A stretch of 64,000 nt of DNA from Paracamarosporium sp. OC-R06-R3 (taxonomy: Eukaryota > Ascomycota > Dothideomycetes > Pleosporales > Didymosphaeriaceae). The stretch lies in the NCBI GenBank assembly GCA_019828545.1, contig JACVRA010000061.1, forward strand, positions 62,198 to 126,197. Direction: 5' to 3'. Positions 22,019 to 33,915 of this stretch are shown here, piece after piece. Position 1 is the stretch's first letter; each line of letters starts with the position of its first letter. The position numbers were made by a program, and so were the translations under genes. A model generated the notes under the pieces. That model made no database searches, had not been told where the DNA came from, and was given only the letters and a program-made list of their open reading frames with translations.

Positions 22019-24119
22019 ATGACGCAGCTCTTCCACTCGTCGTCGTCCAACAACACCACGACCATGTCCGAGAAGCGCACCTTCTCTGGCATCCCACTGT
22101 CCTCCAACAAGCAGGTCAACGGCAGCAACAGCCAGGTCTCGCAGAAGATCAAGGCCTTCTTCCGCATCAACAGCAGCAGTAGCGACAAGGACCGCAAAGC
22201 CTCGGACGAGGGCAGCGGCCTTTCCATCCCCAAGAACGACTCCAAGTCTTCCTTCCGCCAATCGCGCTTCATCCCTCACATCTCTCGCAATCGCTCGCAG
22301 ACCGTTGCCAGTGAAGGCAATCCGCTCGACGACGGCGTCTCCCCGACCGCGCACGCCAACCCATACTTTGTCCATCAGGGCCCTCCGGCTCTCCGCCATC
22401 ACAACGAGGGCAGCGTACCTCCCTCACCACCCGACACACCCCCAATCCCAAAAATAGACGCTGCCAATGGAGGAACCGACCAGGCCACGACAGCCGGCAA
22501 GGAGGAACTGGCCCGGAAACTGCGAAGGGTAGCATCGGCTCCGAATGCCCAAGGTCTTTTCTCAAAGGGAAACTCGTCCGAGCGGCCGCAGACTGCAGAA
22601 CTTGGCAAGCAGCCTCTGGTGCACCACCCGAATACGTCTACGCTTAGCATGGTCGAAACGGCAGTAGAGGACCCGACGCATCTCATTCCCGCCGACCCCA
22701 CAAAGGGCATACCGTCTCCTGGCCAGATTCGCAACTCGGTAGCCTTTAGGAGAACTTATAGTTCCAATTCAATCAAAGTCCGAAACGTCGAGGTTGGCCC
22801 GGGTAGCTTTGACAAGATCAAGCTGATAGGAAAGGGCGATGTGGGCAAGGTGTACCTGGTACGGGAGAAGAAGTCGAGTAGGCTGTATGCAATGAAAGGT
22901 ATGGTCAGTTAATTTTGGTGGAATACAAGTCATGCTAACGGCAACAGTGCTAAGCAAGAAAGAGATGATCAAACGCAACAAGATCAAACGTGCCCTTGCC
23001 GAGCAGGAAATCCTAGCAACCAGCAATCACCCATTTATTGTTACCTTATATCACTCGTTCCAGTCCGAGGATCACCTCTACCTCTGCATGGAATACTGCA
23101 GCGGTGGAGAGTTCTTCAGGGCTCTGCAAACCCGACCCAATAAGTGTGTCGACGAGGATGCTGCTCGATTCTATGCAGCTGAAGTGACTGCTGCACTTGA
23201 GTACCTTCATCTTATGGGCTTCATCTACCGCGATCTGAAGCCAGAAAGTACGATTTTCTCCCCACGTTACAAATTCGTGTGCTGACCGTTCCAGATATTC
23301 TGCTCCATCAGTCCGGCCACATCATGCTGTCAGATTTTGACTTGTCTAAGCAGTCGGATCCCGGAGGTCGACCTACTATGATTGTAGGCCGAAACGGCAC
23401 ATCCTCAAGCAACCTTCCCACGATTGATACGAAATCCTGCATAGCGAACTTCAGGACTAACTCATTCGTTGGCACCGAGGAATACATCGCTCCCGAAGTC
23501 ATCAAAGGTTGCGGTCACACGTCTGCAGTGGATTGGTGGACTCTTGGCATCTTGATATACGAGATGCTTTATGGAACTACTCCGTTCAAGGGCAAGAATC
23601 GCAATGCGACCTTTGCGAATATTCTAAGGGATGACGTGCCTTTCCAAGAAGGTTCCGGCGCTCCCCCGGTTTCAGGGTATGTTGCTATCCACCGTGTACA
23701 CTTTGTCAGTGCTAACAGACTTTAGCAATTGCAAATCGTTGATACGAAAACTGCTCATCAAGGACGAGTTGCGCCGCCTTGGTTCTCGAGCCGGCGCCTC
23801 CGACGTCAAGACACATCCCTTCTTCCGCACCACTTCCTGGGCTTTGTTGCGACACATGAAACCTCCGATCGTGCCGAACCAAGGTCGCGGGATCGAGACG
23901 CCGAATTTCCGAAACGTAAAGGAAAGCCAAAGTGTTGACATTGGTGCTGCGAAAGCCAAGGGCGTCCCGCTAGACTCCGGACTCGCTACACCCATGGGCG
24001 AGATCGCAGATCCTTTTGAAGAGTTTAACAGTGTCACGCTCCACCATGATGGTGACGATGGGCACGAAAATATTGATGGAGAGCATCTCGAACTACAACA
24101 AACAAACTCGCATCGGTAG
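22019..24119 (+). CDS. nrc-2: AGC-family Ser/Thr kinase, NRC-2/KIN82/FPK type
   Basis: Related to Neurospora NRC-2 and yeast Fpk1/Kin82, which activate lipid flippases and affect polarity and conidiation. Exons are 22019-22898, 22948-23247, 23295-23676 and 23726-24119 (introns 47-49 nt), 651 aa. The first 270 residues are Ser/Pro-rich and disordered. The kinase domain has [12 protein letters not shown] (Asp in the Gly loop, as in this subgroup), the catalytic Lys in [24 protein letters not shown] (DFD instead of DFG, a subgroup hallmark) and [11 protein letters not shown]. An activation-segment insertion of about 35 residues sits between DFD and TEEY. The C-tail carries PFEEFNSVT, a hydrophobic-motif-like FxxF. 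An alternative start is Met16 (nt 22064). Confidence 0.93.
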
Positions 24120-24912
24120 TTCGCGCTGAGAACCGTGTCACGTTTCCTTGACCGGATTTATCTTTGTGTCGTAAAAGAGCGGATTGATTTGCATTTCAAC
24201 GTTTTCAGGAGAGGCGTTCATAAGGATACCTTTCCACACACTCCTTCCAAAGCGGGGTCATTCCAGGTTTCAAGTCTCAACGGCATCGGCGTTTTTTTTT
24301 TCTTGAAAGTTATCGGAGCATTGACAATTTCTTTAACCCATCTTTCATTGTCTATTCCTGTCTTGCGTGGTTAGCTGGAATTGTTCTCAAGCTGAGAGGT
24401 GGAAGCTTGATGCTCGATGGTCTTGTGATATATCACTTAAACGGCAGCGCGTCGTAGAGAGCAGGTCCTGAAGCAAGCGTCCTGAACTGGGGCCAAGCAT
24501 TTTGCGAATTACAGTGCGGGTTAGGATGGAGCAATATTTGAATATAGAGCATTTCAGGACATGTATCCTTCTGTTTTGATGGTCAACCAACGTAGGACAG
24601 TGCCAAGACCATGCGTTGAAGCGCGCCAACCATTTCGCGTCTTCCCCGCGGTGTTGTCGCAACTGCAGCATTGGGCACGTATCGTAGTGACACCAACAAT
24701 CACAATCGTATAGACTTGCAAACAACGAATCACGTATAAATTGTACCCTGTTTGAACGTCACCTCGAACGAGGAATTCGGTTCTCCATTTACCATTACCC
24801 ACTGCAGGCGGTGTCATCGAATAAACAAACGGAGACTACCTCTCTACGACCAGCGAGCAGGCAAGCCGTACCCAACACAGCATACCAATAAATCCAAAAG
24901 CCTCGCATAAAC
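24120..24912. other. Intergenic region kinase to DAD3
   Basis: The region holds the kinase 3' flank (with a T10-like run near 24,293) and the DAD3 promoter. I see no gene. Confidence 0.55.
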
Positions 24913-25338
24913 ATGGCAAGCGACAGCCCCGACCAAACGCTCTCCGCCTCACAAGCCTCTCACGCCCCCGGCTCCGACGACGCAGAAACGCTCTCCCCAC
25001 TCGAGCAAGAAGTCCTCGACGAATACGCACGCTTACTGGGGAACCTGAATAACGTGCGTTTACACCTTTCCGATTCTCCCCTCCGCTATATCCTACGCAC
25101 CGATCGAGCTATAGCTAACCTTCCCATGCACACATAGATGTCCGGCCTCCTCGCCGAACTGAGCGCCAACCCCTCGGCGGAAATCCTCGATGCGCTGCGT
25201 GGACTGGAGAGGAAGACGAGTTTGGTGTTTACGCTGCTGAAGGCCAGCGTGTATAGTATTGTTTTGAATACGCAGATTCGGGAGGAGGATGATGATGATG
25301 GGTTGGGGAGGGGATTGGGTGGGGAGAATGGGGTGTGA
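24913..25338 (+). CDS. DAD3: DASH/Dam1 complex subunit Dad3
   Basis: Small kinetochore protein of the DASH ring that couples chromosomes to spindle microtubules. Exons 24913-25053 and 25138-25338 (84-nt intron, donor GTGCGT, acceptor CATAG) give 113 aa. The conserved Dad3 core runs from LSPLEQEVLDEYARLLGNLN through SGLLAELSANPSAEILDALR to KTSLVFTLLKASVYSIVL. A short acidic/Gly-rich tail follows. The N-terminal 25 residues are Ser/Asp-rich. Exon 2 begins with ATG, so an intron-retaining or downstream-start product would be a 66-aa fragment. Confidence 0.93.
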
Positions 25339-25809
25339 GGAGGGGCGTGGGCTGCTGTCTCTGGAATGAGGATATCGTGATAGAGGGGAGGTGGTTGTGA
25401 AGGGAGTGGGAGAACGAGGGGGAGAATCGGGGGTGGAGTGGAAGGGAATACGTGGGTTAAGGGCGAGGTGGAGTGCTGAGTGAGGATGAGGATATGATAC
25501 CCAGGATGAAAGACATGATGTTACGAAACGGACAGGAGCGGGTGGTTGAGGGACGCACAGTGGACTGTTTTATTGCAGAGTTCAAAACGCTATTTCCGAG
25601 TTGCTGCGAGTCGAGGGCCTGTAGATGTGTGTAAAGAAAGGTACGGTGTTGTGATATGCGTAGGTATATACTACAAGGGTTTCTACAAATGCTACAACTA
25701 TGCGCCCGCCCAATGCGAATGCACATTTACTCCGTACATCTTCCGCGTCTACGCACTCTTCAATCCAAAAGTATCATACAACATGCTCGCATATGTAACA
25801 GTATATCTC
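25339..25809. other. Convergent spacer DAD3 / uS5m
   Basis: The 471-bp region is purine-rich (GGGAGG type) on the left and holds the 3' flanks of two converging genes. I see no further feature. Confidence 0.55.
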
Positions 25810-27147
25810 TCAATGCACACTTCCTCCATAGTACACCTTCCGCACGTCGACTAGCTTCTTTCCTCTTGCCCGCGCAATCTCGTCGGGTAGCTTTTGGTTG
25901 CAGAGAGCTTCCCATGTGGCCTTGATGACGTTCATCTTGTTTCGTGAGCGGGGCGTTTTGGCGGCGAGATCTTGGAGGCCGGCGGCGCGCGCGAGTTCGA
26001 AGATGAGATGTTGGACACGTAGACCAAAGCCTTCAGAGTTATCAGTATGCTAGGTTGTCAAAAGAAACAAGGCTCAGGTCTTACCAGGCGGTCTTGCAAA
26101 CAACTGCACCTTCGTAGCTCCCACCTTGCGCTCCAGGTCTCCGAACGTGGTCCTGTTCTCATACCGTGGGATGGGCCTCATGTTCCTGATGGCAGACATC
26201 ACACTCTGCTTCCTTCCTTCGTCAGGCTCTACAGATTTGCCCTCGCCTACACCCAGCAGGCCATCCTGATTACCCGCAATCGTCAAGTAGTACAGCGATC
26301 GAATCTTGCCCATACGAGTCTGATTGGTGACACCGTGTACAACCAGCGTCTTTACTCTGATGTTGCGCAGCTTCGTCTTGTCCCAGTTGAGGTATTGCAG
26401 TAAACGTTTCTGGCGCGGATCCTCTTCTTCCTCCGAAGACAGACGTCGGGTCTGGCGCACCGCGCGGGTATCGATCCTTGGAAGGTCAGGCAGGACAATC
26501 GAGTGTCGAGGGTCGGCAAGCGCAGCAGCCGCCTCTTTGTTCTTCACGCGGAAACTCGCACGAGGATCCAGTACTGCCTGCGTAAGAGCCGTTCCCATGG
26601 CCTCCTCCAACGCCTTTTGCGTATCCTCGCTCAGCTCGCCCTCTGGAAGACCATCGGGAAACATTTTGGCGAGGTTCTCGTTGGCAAGGAAGGTTATTGC
26701 CTCATCGCGCTCTTCGTCGTTCACTTCGCGGAAGTCGTGCGATCCAGGGATATCTTCTGGTGACAGCTTCTCCGCGTGATCCGTCACGGGGTCGACCTCG
26801 GACAGATCATCTTCGTACGGCAGAAGCCAGGGGTCCGTTCGGCGCTGAGACTGGGTGACGAGATCGCGGCTGTCGATTGCGGTTTCGGCGGCCTTGATGG
26901 CGGCGATTTGCGCGGGCGTGTATCGCTTCTCCAGCAACGCTGTTTCCGAGGTGTCGTACTTGGGATATTGGGTTTCGGCGGCCTCGTTCAGGAGCTTCAG
27001 GTCCTCGGCTTTGATGGACGGGTAGTGCGGTCTCCGTCTGCGAGCTGCTCGAGGGGCTGATGCATGGAAGGAGCGTTTCGGTGCCGACGAGGGCTTAGGG
27101 AGAGATGCAGATGCGAAGAGACATCTTATGGGGCGGCAGACGCTCAT
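25810..27147 (-). CDS. MRPS5: Mitochondrial small-subunit ribosomal protein uS5m
   Basis: Bacterial-type S5 of the mitochondrial ribosome. Exons 27147-26085 and 26030-25810 (54-nt intron, GTAAGA...GAAG) give 427 aa. The N-terminus ([16 protein letters not shown]...[16 protein letters not shown]) is a clear mitochondrial presequence. A fungal extension of about 210 aa follows, acidic and helical. The S5 N-domain holds [16 protein letters not shown] and LLGVGEGKS. The S5 C-domain ([33 protein letters not shown]) is completed only by the second exon. The upstream open frame to 27177 uses no ATG, so I chose the ATG at 27147. It is divergent from TRM2 with 190 bp between start codons. Confidence 0.94.
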
Positions 27148-27337
27148 TGCGTCTCTGGACCGCCGGATAAAGGCCAATGGAACGCCGGAACAAAGGTGCG
27201 AAGATGCGCGTGCTGCTTTGATGCTCGTCCTCAGTGAGCGAGCGAGCTTCGATAATTTTGGCGCTAGCAGCTAGGACGCCGCGCCACCCAATCATTTCGC
27301 TCCCTTTTCCGTGACACCAGCTTTTTCACCTACATAT

Positions 27338-29095
27338 ATGTTCTCTCTAATCAGTCGACCGACGCTCCGGACACTGTCGAACGGTAGCCGAACATTTCTT
27401 TTCGCCAGATACAGTATGGCTTCCTCAGCGGCCAATGCTGCACCCATCGAGAGTTTCGGTGAAAAGAGGCATGCGGAGACGCCATTGAGGAGCGAGGAAG
27501 AGTCACGCGGAAGCTACAGGTTCAAAAATAAGAGAATGAGAAAGGGCCACGGCGACACTAGTAGTATTCTGAAGACGAATGGGAGCAACGAGGAGGTTCT
27601 GCTGGAAGATGTAAAAGCTCTCTTAAAAGGCCTCAGTCTGGAAAAGGATGCAACTGCAAAGCTTCCGGAGCTCAAATCTGAGGTGGAAATCACCATCAAG
27701 GGACTCTCATCCACCGGCGATGGCCTGGGCTTCCAAGAAGGCTCGAACTCTGACCAAGTTTATGTGGTTCCGTTTACAGCTCCGGGTGATACAGTCACAG
27801 CGAAAGTCTTCAAGCACGACCAGAAGGACAAGTACTCCATGGCCGACTTTGTCAAAGTCACCAAGCCATCGCCGCATCGTGACGCATCGCTGGTAAAGTG
27901 CCCGTACTTTTCTAGCTGCTCAGGGTGCCAGTTCCAGATGCTACCCTATGACTACCAACTCGCACACAAGAAGACCATTGTGGAGAAGGCATACAAAAAT
28001 TTCTCTCAACTGCCACCAGAGCTTATTCCTGCCATTGGTGACACTATCGGCTCGCCTTTACAGTATGGTTACCGGACAAAGCTGACTCCGCACTTTGATG
28101 GACCACCGGATGCCCGTCGAAGCGATGGCAGGAACGGCATTAGACGGAACTTCAAAGAGGTCCCTCCTATCGGATTTATGAAGAAAGGCACGCGTATCAC
28201 CATCGACATCGAGGACTGTCCTATCGGTACAGAAGCAGTGCGTAACGGTAACAAGCGCGAGAGGAAACGCGTCGCAGATGATATTGAGAAGTATCACAAA
28301 GGCGCTACACTGCTTCTCCGCGAAAGTACGCAGCGTGTTTCAAAAGAAGAGTACGACGCTTCGAAAGAGCAAGATCCAGACGCCGTTATTGAAGATCGTG
28401 GCCCGCACTTGCACCGCAAGACGTGCGTTACTGATCCCAACGCCAAAACCACAGAATACATCGACGAGTTCCAGTTCGTGAATCCCGCAGGCTCCTTCTT
28501 CCAGAACAACAACTCCATCCTGCCGAAATTCACCCAATACATCCGGGACCATATCCTACCTCCCACCTCCGACCACAATGTCAAACATCTGATAGATGCA
28601 TACTCCGGCTCTGGACTCTTCACCATCACATTGTCCTCGCTGTTCAAGTCCTCCCTCGGAATCGACATCTCCTCATCCTCTATCCAGTCTGCAACCTACA
28701 ACGCCGAGATCAACAATCTGCCCCCATCGTCTGCGAAGTTCATCGCTGCAGACGCTTCCGCATTGTTCGCCAGCATCGATTCAGATGCCGCTGAAACAGT
28801 CGTCATGATCGACCCGCCAAGGAAAGGATGTGAAGAAAGTTTCCTCCGGCAACTGGTGCGCTACGGACCTGCCCGCATCGTATATGTGAGCTGCAACGTG
28901 CATACGCAGGCCCGGGATGTCGGTGTCCTGGTTGGAGGAATGAAGGGTGTAGATGGTGGTTTTGGAAGAGGAGAAGGATGCTATGATATTGAGAGCATCT
29001 GTGGATTTGACTTCTTTCCTCAGACTGGGCATGTGGAGGGTGTTGCTGTGCTGCGTCGGAAGGAGATCAAGCAGCAAACGGAGGAGGCGGCTTAA
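27338..29095 (+). CDS. TRM2: tRNA (uracil-5-)-methyltransferase Trm2, m5U54
   Basis: SAM-dependent enzyme making ribothymidine at position 54 of tRNA. Single exon, 585 aa from the first ATG. A TRAM-like domain lies near residues 120-190. A cysteine cluster CPYFSSCSGC lies near 195, the RumA-type Fe-S motif. The Rossmann SAM motif is DAYSGSGLFTI, followed by MIDPPRKGC and the catalytic-Cys motif YVSCNVHTQARD. The first 26 residues (MFSLISRPTLRTL... FARYS) lack acids and carry four Arg, resembling a mitochondrial presequence. A second in-frame ATG (27416, MASSAAN) would give a non-mitochondrial form. The gene is divergent from uS5m. Confidence 0.94.
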   Translation: MFSLISRPTLRTLSNGSRTFLFARYSMASSAANAAPIESFGEKRHAETPLRSEEESRGSYRFKNKRMRKGHGDTSSILKTNGSNEEVLLEDVKALLKGLSLEKDATAKLPELKSEVEITIKGLSSTGDGLGFQEGSNSDQVYVVPFTAPGDTVTAKVFKHDQKDKYSMADFVKVTKPSPHRDASLVKCPYFSSCSGCQFQMLPYDYQLAHKKTIVEKAYKNFSQLPPELIPAIGDTIGSPLQYGYRTKLTPHFDGPPDARRSDGRNGIRRNFKEVPPIGFMKKGTRITIDIEDCPIGTEAVRNGNKRERKRVADDIEKYHKGATLLLRESTQRVSKEEYDASKEQDPDAVIEDRGPHLHRKTCVTDPNAKTTEYIDEFQFVNPAGSFFQNNNSILPKFTQYIRDHILPPTSDHNVKHLIDAYSGSGLFTITLSSLFKSSLGIDISSSSIQSATYNAEINNLPPSSAKFIAADASALFASIDSDAAETVVMIDPPRKGCEESFLRQLVRYGPARIVYVSCNVHTQARDVGVLVGGMKGVDGGFGRGEGCYDIESICGFDFFPQTGHVEGVAVLRRKEIKQQTEEAA

Positions 29096-29520
29096 CCGCA
29101 ATACCATATGTGGAATTTCGATACCCCGTATTACCCTATTATTTGCAATATAATCGATGACAGTACACAATCCTGTAGTCAAATATTGTGACGTGCACCA
29201 GCCTAGAATGCGACAGGAGCGTCTCTCGACATGTACAATTTCACTCAAGTCATAATTAACCTCGGAATACCTCACGACTTCGTGTAGGCTAGCTCGAGGA
29301 AAGCCGGCATTATTTGGAGCATCGAATGCGTAAACAATCGATTTGCCGTTTGTAGCTCACCGAGAGTCGCACACTGCATACTGCTCGAGGATGGTTCTGT
29401 TGCTCTCGCACATAAGATGATCTTTTTGGTCAAGTTCTTCTACGTATCTTCAAACCCACGACGTGAGCCGCTCGCAAGCCCCTTTCAGCTCATTGAGACT
29501 CTTCAAATAAAGTTTCCCCT
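29096..29520. other. Convergent spacer TRM2 / ARP3
   Basis: 425 bp of 3' flanking sequence for both genes; nothing else is seen. Confidence 0.55.
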
Positions 29521-31059
29521 CTATGTGCTTCCCGGTCCACCCAACAGCGCGAATCTCCTTACAATGCTTGGACCAATTTCATCATATTCTGCCTTGGTGT
29601 GGCAGTAACTCTTGAACTCGGGAGTCTGACCAAGCAGACTACCTCCGAACCAGGGACCGTGTCGTTGCCTCTTGTGCGTGATGACTTGCACGTCCAAACC
29701 ACCACTCTTTGCACCTCCGCTCCGAGCCTCCGAAGCCTTGATCCTTGCGTCAACGAGGTGTCTGATATCACGCTGTAGACGCCTTCCAAAGTCCTTGTAT
29801 AATGTGGAGCCTCCAGAGAGGACAATGTTCTTGTAAAGCCCCCTTCGTACATCAATAGGCGAAGTCTGAATGACCGTATCGACGATGTTCGGCAGCGGCG
29901 TCAGAAAATCCGAGGAGTAAATTTCGGGATTGAAAAAGATCTCCGGTGCCAGGAATCGTTCGTAGCCCACATCCACCTGTACCGATTTGCCGTTGGGATA
30001 GTTGACAGTGTGCTTCTTGAAATAATCGGGTTCGCGGTCATAGCGAGAGAATTCCTTCACGATATCTGGCGACACGTAGCAAAACTCCTCCTTGATACGC
30101 TCTGCAGTCTGAAGAGAAGAGTCCGGCTCGCCACGGTCACGGAGGAGGGATTGGACGAAGTTCGTTATGTCACGACCGGCAATGGGAACGCTCTTAATGG
30201 AGGAGCCAATAACGTAACCTTCGGCGACAGGAATGACGTGCGTGACACCGGCGCCAGAGTCTATGACAGTACCGGTAAGTGACCGATCGTGGACCTTGGA
30301 GCTCGTCCACGAAGCAGCCAAGGCAAGTACGGCCTGCACAGCGATGTAAAGACCGGCGCAGTTGAACGACTCGAACATAATTTCGGCTGTGTTTTCACGG
30401 TTCTCGGGAGGGTTCATGGGCTGTATAGTAATTAGGAATAAGCGGCCCAAAGCTATGCAGTAGTTCGCTTACGGGTTCAGTGAGAAGAAAGTGGTGGTCT
30501 TCTGGCTCGACTCGCAGATATTTGAATATAGAGTTCGACCAGAAGCGTTCCATGAGGTCCTGCTACCGGTTAGTATGACTGACCAGAGCTTCGGCTAGCT
30601 CACATACCCAATTGTCTATCTGGCCGTGTCTGATGGGGTAGTGAATGCCATATCCAGGCCCTGCGGCCGCCGACAACGCTTCATCCCCAATGAAAAAATC
30701 AAGGTCCTCAGTTCCTCGCTTCGCATGCAGATGACTACCAGGGCCAGCGCCTCCAGTCAAGAAAGAGGGTTTGTTCGCGACGGCAGGCCGACCGGACCCA
30801 GAGCCGCCGGCACCTCCTGCCGGGCCCTTGGAAGCTATCGCAGTGGGGAATACGAAGGAGGGAGAGTCGTTACCGGCGAAGCCTTGGGGATGTTAGCTCT
30901 ATGGTGATGCAGGCGAGGGAGTGCGAAGGCGCATCGTACCAAGCTTCGAGTAGCCCGTACCGCTGGGGTAGGTGGTCAGTATGCGACTATGCTCGAGGGG
31001 CCCGCAGGCTGCAAGGGAGCTTACTTGTCCATGACAACGGCAGGCGTTTGGGACGCCAT
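29521..31059 (-). CDS. ARP3: Actin-related protein 3 of the Arp2/3 complex
   Basis: Nucleates branched actin at endocytic sites. Five exons: 31059-31025, 30962-30940 (23 nt), 30882-30608, 30559-30473 and 30420-29521, 439 aa; introns 48-62 nt, all GT-AG. Spliced sequence reads [16 protein letters not shown] (phosphate loop 1), [46 protein letters not shown] (phosphate loop 2) and [16 protein letters not shown] (adenosine loop), matching Arp3 throughout. A Gly/Pro/Ser-rich insert of about 40 residues lies after VFPTAIASK, as in other filamentous fungi. The C-terminus is [10 protein letters not shown]. Confidence 0.96.
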
Positions 31060-31863
31060 ATTTGCTGCTGCTCTCCGAGCTGTGGATGAACAAGGAGCAG
31101 CTCAGGAGTGCACGTGGAGAGAGAACGGGGGCGCGAATTGGTGGATCGAGTACGGTGGTGGATTCGTCAGAGTGGGATGGCGGAGGCTGGTCGATGTGGG
31201 CTGCTGGAACCGGGCGCAGCAATTCCCCGCTCCACCCGCGCCTACTTGGCGGTCACGGCGGAAACGCGGAGGGCGGGGATCTCTGTAGCACCTCAGGCCA
31301 TTATTGTACGCATGCCAGATGCGGCATCACATATCCAAATAGAGTGCCTTCGCCTGCCTGCTCTTGCCTTACGAGGCACAAGGCTACCGCAAGCCCCACC
31401 GTGATCGCATGGCGCTTCGCGACACCGTGAGGAAGGAGCAATCGGCCGTGACTCTTCCCTCTCTTGTTCCTTTTCCTTCATCAGTTCCGACCGTACAGTT
31501 CTCTCCACCCTCACTGCACCCCAAAGCCCAGATACAGGGTCCTACACCCGATCGAGGCCAATTCATTCATTTATCATTCATCACCTGTCTCTCTTCATCC
31601 CTCCGTTCACCTCTCACCTTGACCACACGCCCGCCGGCAGTCCGCTCACCTGATTTACTAATGAACACTTGACTGAATACTGAGTTGACTCTCCAGTTAT
31701 CTTCTCTCGCCCTCTTCATAAGCTGCTCTTCGAGAGTACAGAACCCAATTGCTTCAAAGGATCCGAGGGCAATCAACACCCTTTGCCAGCCGCGAAGCTG
31801 GACACACTTGGACCACGATTCCGCAGTCTCCGTCGGTGCTTCTCTGTGACAACAGATAAAAGC
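31060..31863. other. Divergent intergenic region ARP3 / taspase-like gene
   Basis: About 0.8 kb holding both promoters. The right part (about 31,430-31,640) is CT-rich, as in a fungal initiator region. I see no gene. Confidence 0.55.
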
Positions 31864-33915
31864 ATGTCGACACCTACTGGGCAACCCGGAGCCATTGACG
31901 GCGCGATCCAACCCGTCACTCTCACACGCAAGGCGACGCAGAGCCCACACCGAAGGGATATATGCTGCATCTTTGTCCATGCTGGGGCCGGCTACCACAG
32001 TCACGCAAATGAGCAGATACATCTTGAAGCGTGCAATGAGTATGATCCACGAGTGACTTTTTTAATTCGGCGCTGACTCCAATACAGTGCAGCGCAAGTT
32101 GCGATGTTGATTCTACGGAATGGTGGTTCGGCACTAGATGCCGTCGAGATGGCTGTCAAAATCCTTGAAGACCGAGAAATCACCAATGCAGGATATGGGA
32201 GCAATCTAGCAATGGACGGTGTAGTTGAGTGCGATGCATCCATTGTAGACCATTTCGGTCGCAGCGGAGCTGTTGGCGCAGTGTTTCGTATGTTTCCCTT
32301 TAGTTGGGACCAACAAGCGCTAATAACAGTCATTAGAAATAAAGAATCCCATCTCACTTGCCAGGCTCGTACTCAACCACACGACCCAGCCGCTTACACT
32401 TCGCCGTGTGCCGCCGAATCTTCTGGTCGCTCAAGGAGCTCTTCAATTCGCGCGGGAGATGGGTGTACCAGAGCTACCCCACGACGCACTTGTCTCTCAA
32501 GCTGCAAAAGAGAGATGGGTTCGGTGGCACTCCGACCTCAAGCTAGCAGAACGCAAGGCTAGGAAGAACGGCCAGCATTCCTCTTGTTGGAAGATAAGGG
32601 ATTCAATGACGGTTGAGGATGAGGTAGAACAAGAACGCTTGCGTCGCGAACATACCAAGAACCTGATGCAAGGATATCCGCAGCAGTCTGGCACTGACTC
32701 TCTAACCGCCTTCGAGCATTCACCTTATTATACCATGGATGACGACTCGTCAACAGCCATGTCTCATCCTTCGGGTCCCAACTCTGATATCTCTATGGTA
32801 AACTCTGCCAGTAGCGCTCGCATAGCTACGCCTGAGTCAGTCAATTCTGACCAATCGCCTGACATAGTGACAGCTCGACCAACTTCTATCGAGGAGTCTT
32901 CTAGAAGTGCTTTTATCAATAGCACACAAAAGGTTCCCACGCTGGGCCAGTTTCAAGATTCACGTGGGTCAAGACATTCACCGATGGACCTGATCACCGA
33001 GGACGGTCTGATGGCAGATGCGAATCGGGTTGACTTCCACGCGCGTAGGTCATGGGGAGATGGTTCTGAAGAAGATTCGGAGTCAGCATCTAGCGCCGCA
33101 ACCATAAAGCCGGCCAACAATGCGGAATCCACGGCATGTCTCGATGTATCCGAAGAACCGGAGGCCTTGCGCTCATCAACACATAACACACCTTTGATAG
33201 AGAAAGTTCAGAACACTACACTGAGACCAACCGCGAGCATGCCTCTGCATAGCTGCTTAGACGAACAAGAGGATCATATTACCGATACCGTGGGCGCCGT
33301 TGCAGTAGATGGTTGGGGTAATATCGCTTGCGCTGCCTCTTCTGGCGGCATTGGTATGAAATATCGAGGGCGTGTTGGCCCGGCTGCACTCGTTGGGGTT
33401 GGTGCAGCCGTCATACCCAGAGATCCTGATGATCCTGATGAAACTTGTGTGGCAACTGTCACCAGTGGGACCGGAGAACACATGGCAACGACCATGGCTG
33501 CTACTGTGTGCGCTGAGAGATTGTATCAGAGTGTCAAGAAGCAGAAGGGTGGAGAATATGCCGAAGTTACCGAGGACGAGGCTCTCAGATCGATGATTGA
33601 GAACGAGTTTATGGGTAAGAAGAATATTCTCAAAACCCCCTAAACGCTATTAATATTATTGTAGGACATCCAAGTGTGAAGAACAGTAACTCGGCAGGTG
33701 CTATTGGAATACTTGGAGTCAAAAAAACTCGACAGGGAGTTATGCTATACTATGGCCACAACACCGATTCTTTCGCAATGGCATCGATGCATTCAGACGA
33801 AGACGCTCCATGGTGTACAATGTCGCGCAACAATGGCAACGGGCAGATCGCACAAGGTGGGCGGATGATGCGTTACCAGCGGAAGAAGAAGACAAAAACC
33901 ACCGCTCTTCGTTAG
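31864..33915 (+). CDS. Taspase/type-2 asparaginase-like Ntn hydrolase with long internal insertion
   Basis: Threonine-nucleophile hydrolase of the asparaginase-2/threonine-aspartase family, made as a precursor that cleaves itself into alpha and beta chains. Exons are 31864-32039, 32088-32287, 32337-33614 and 33665-33915 (introns 48-50 nt), 634 aa. Alpha-chain motifs are FVHAGAGYHS near residue 40, LRNGGSALDAVEMA, and TNAGYGSNL with CDASIVD. The nucleophile is Thr443 in ITDTVGAVAVDGWGNIA, followed by SSGGIGMKYRGRVG and TSGTGEHM. About 250 low-complexity, Ser/Asp-rich residues (about 193-440) separate the alpha part from Thr443, far longer than in human taspase 1. It is not plain L-asparaginase, because the VAVD... 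and GRVG wording favours taspase-like members. The substrate is unknown. Confidence 0.88.
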
